Shown here: piece by piece, positions 63,801 to 64,000 of the stretch | Position numbering within the stretch: position 1 is the first letter of the stretch | Layout of the letters: each line of letters begins with the position of its first letter | Assembly: GCA_019321725.1 (NCBI GenBank) | Contig: CM033110.1 | Span: forward strand, 22,375,210 to 22,439,209 | Direction: 5' to 3' | Length of the DNA stretch: 64,000 nt | Origin: Paulownia fortunei | Taxonomy: Eukaryota; Streptophyta; Magnoliopsida; Lamiales; Paulowniaceae | Position numbers and translations under genes: made by a program | Notes under the pieces: generated by a model | What the model was told of the DNA's origin: nothing | The model's input: the letters and a program-made list of their open reading frames with translations, nothing else | The model's database searches: none

Positions 63801-64000
63801 TTTTCAAGTCCGCCTACTTAAATTTGTCTCGTTTAATTTTTTATTTTTTAAAAATTATTTTATATATATTTATGTAATATTATTTTATTAAAAAATATAT
63901 TTTATAAAATTTTATTGGTATTGTTGTTAAAAAATATTTTTTTAATTTTTTTAATTTTTTTAAAAATTATTAAACGAGTCTAATAAGTCTAGCTCGCTGA
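58673..64000. other. AT-rich gene-poor end of the window
   Basis: No gene is supported. It contains (TA)n at 60605-60625, (CA)n/(TA)n at about 60791-60830 and long AT-rich stretches. Around 61980-62090 lies a GC-richer patch with the inverted pair ccaaccctg/cagggttgg about 10 bases apart, possibly part of a small transposable element. The last ~160 bases (agtccgcctacttaaatttg, then aaacgagtctaataagtc) look like the start of another dispersed repeat. A minus-strand ORF at 59591-59908 is unrecognised. Confidence 0.45.

Overview
The window is nuclear DNA from a flowering plant, most likely a eudicot; I cannot name the species. Evidence: intron-rich genes with AT-rich GT-AG introns, a plastid ribosomal protein with a transit peptide, plant-only families (RIK, UGT83A-type glycosyltransferases, GR-RBP), telo-boxes near a 5' leader, and AT-rich intergenic DNA with microsatellites. 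There is no sign of operons, phage, bacterial insertion sequences or CRISPR. Exon models below were built by hand from splice motifs, reading phase and recalled homologues, and every complete multi-exon model was checked for phase.

Layout. 1.2-3.2 kb (+): single-exon exocyst subunit EXO70. 5.4-7.4 kb (+): mitochondrial-type glycine-rich RRM protein, 4 coding exons plus a 5' UTR intron. 8.5-16.5 kb (-): RIK, a KH-domain protein with 12 coding exons, with a 4-copy ~245-bp tandem array in one intron. 17.7-20.3 kb (+): plastid ribosomal protein L6, divergent from RIK, with a GC-AG intron. 22.1-25.3 kb (+): a broken WDR12-like gene (NLE plus WD40) with an in-frame stop and missing middle exons. 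27.9-37.7 kb (+): 14-exon protein with a predicted transit peptide, a long coiled coil and a GH13 alpha-amylase domain. 38.4 kb (-): tRNA-Ala(UGC). 41.7-47.5 kb (+): large Gln/Ser-rich protein of unknown function, 9 coding exons. 51.1-58.7 kb (+): three tandem UGT83A-like glycosyltransferases with the same two-exon structure and co-duplicated upstream DNA. 58.7-64 kb: AT-rich, no supported gene.

The genes are ordinary unrelated nuclear neighbours; only the three UGTs form a functional cluster (a local tandem duplication). The least ordinary items are the coiled-coil/amylase fusion, two single-base deletions in C-runs that break otherwise well-preserved genes (RIK and the amylase; probably assembly errors, but worth checking), the WDR12 remnant, the GC-AG intron in RPL6, divergence of the third UGT at two key positions, and an orphan copy of the UGT upstream region. 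I did not find a convincing previously undescribed system.
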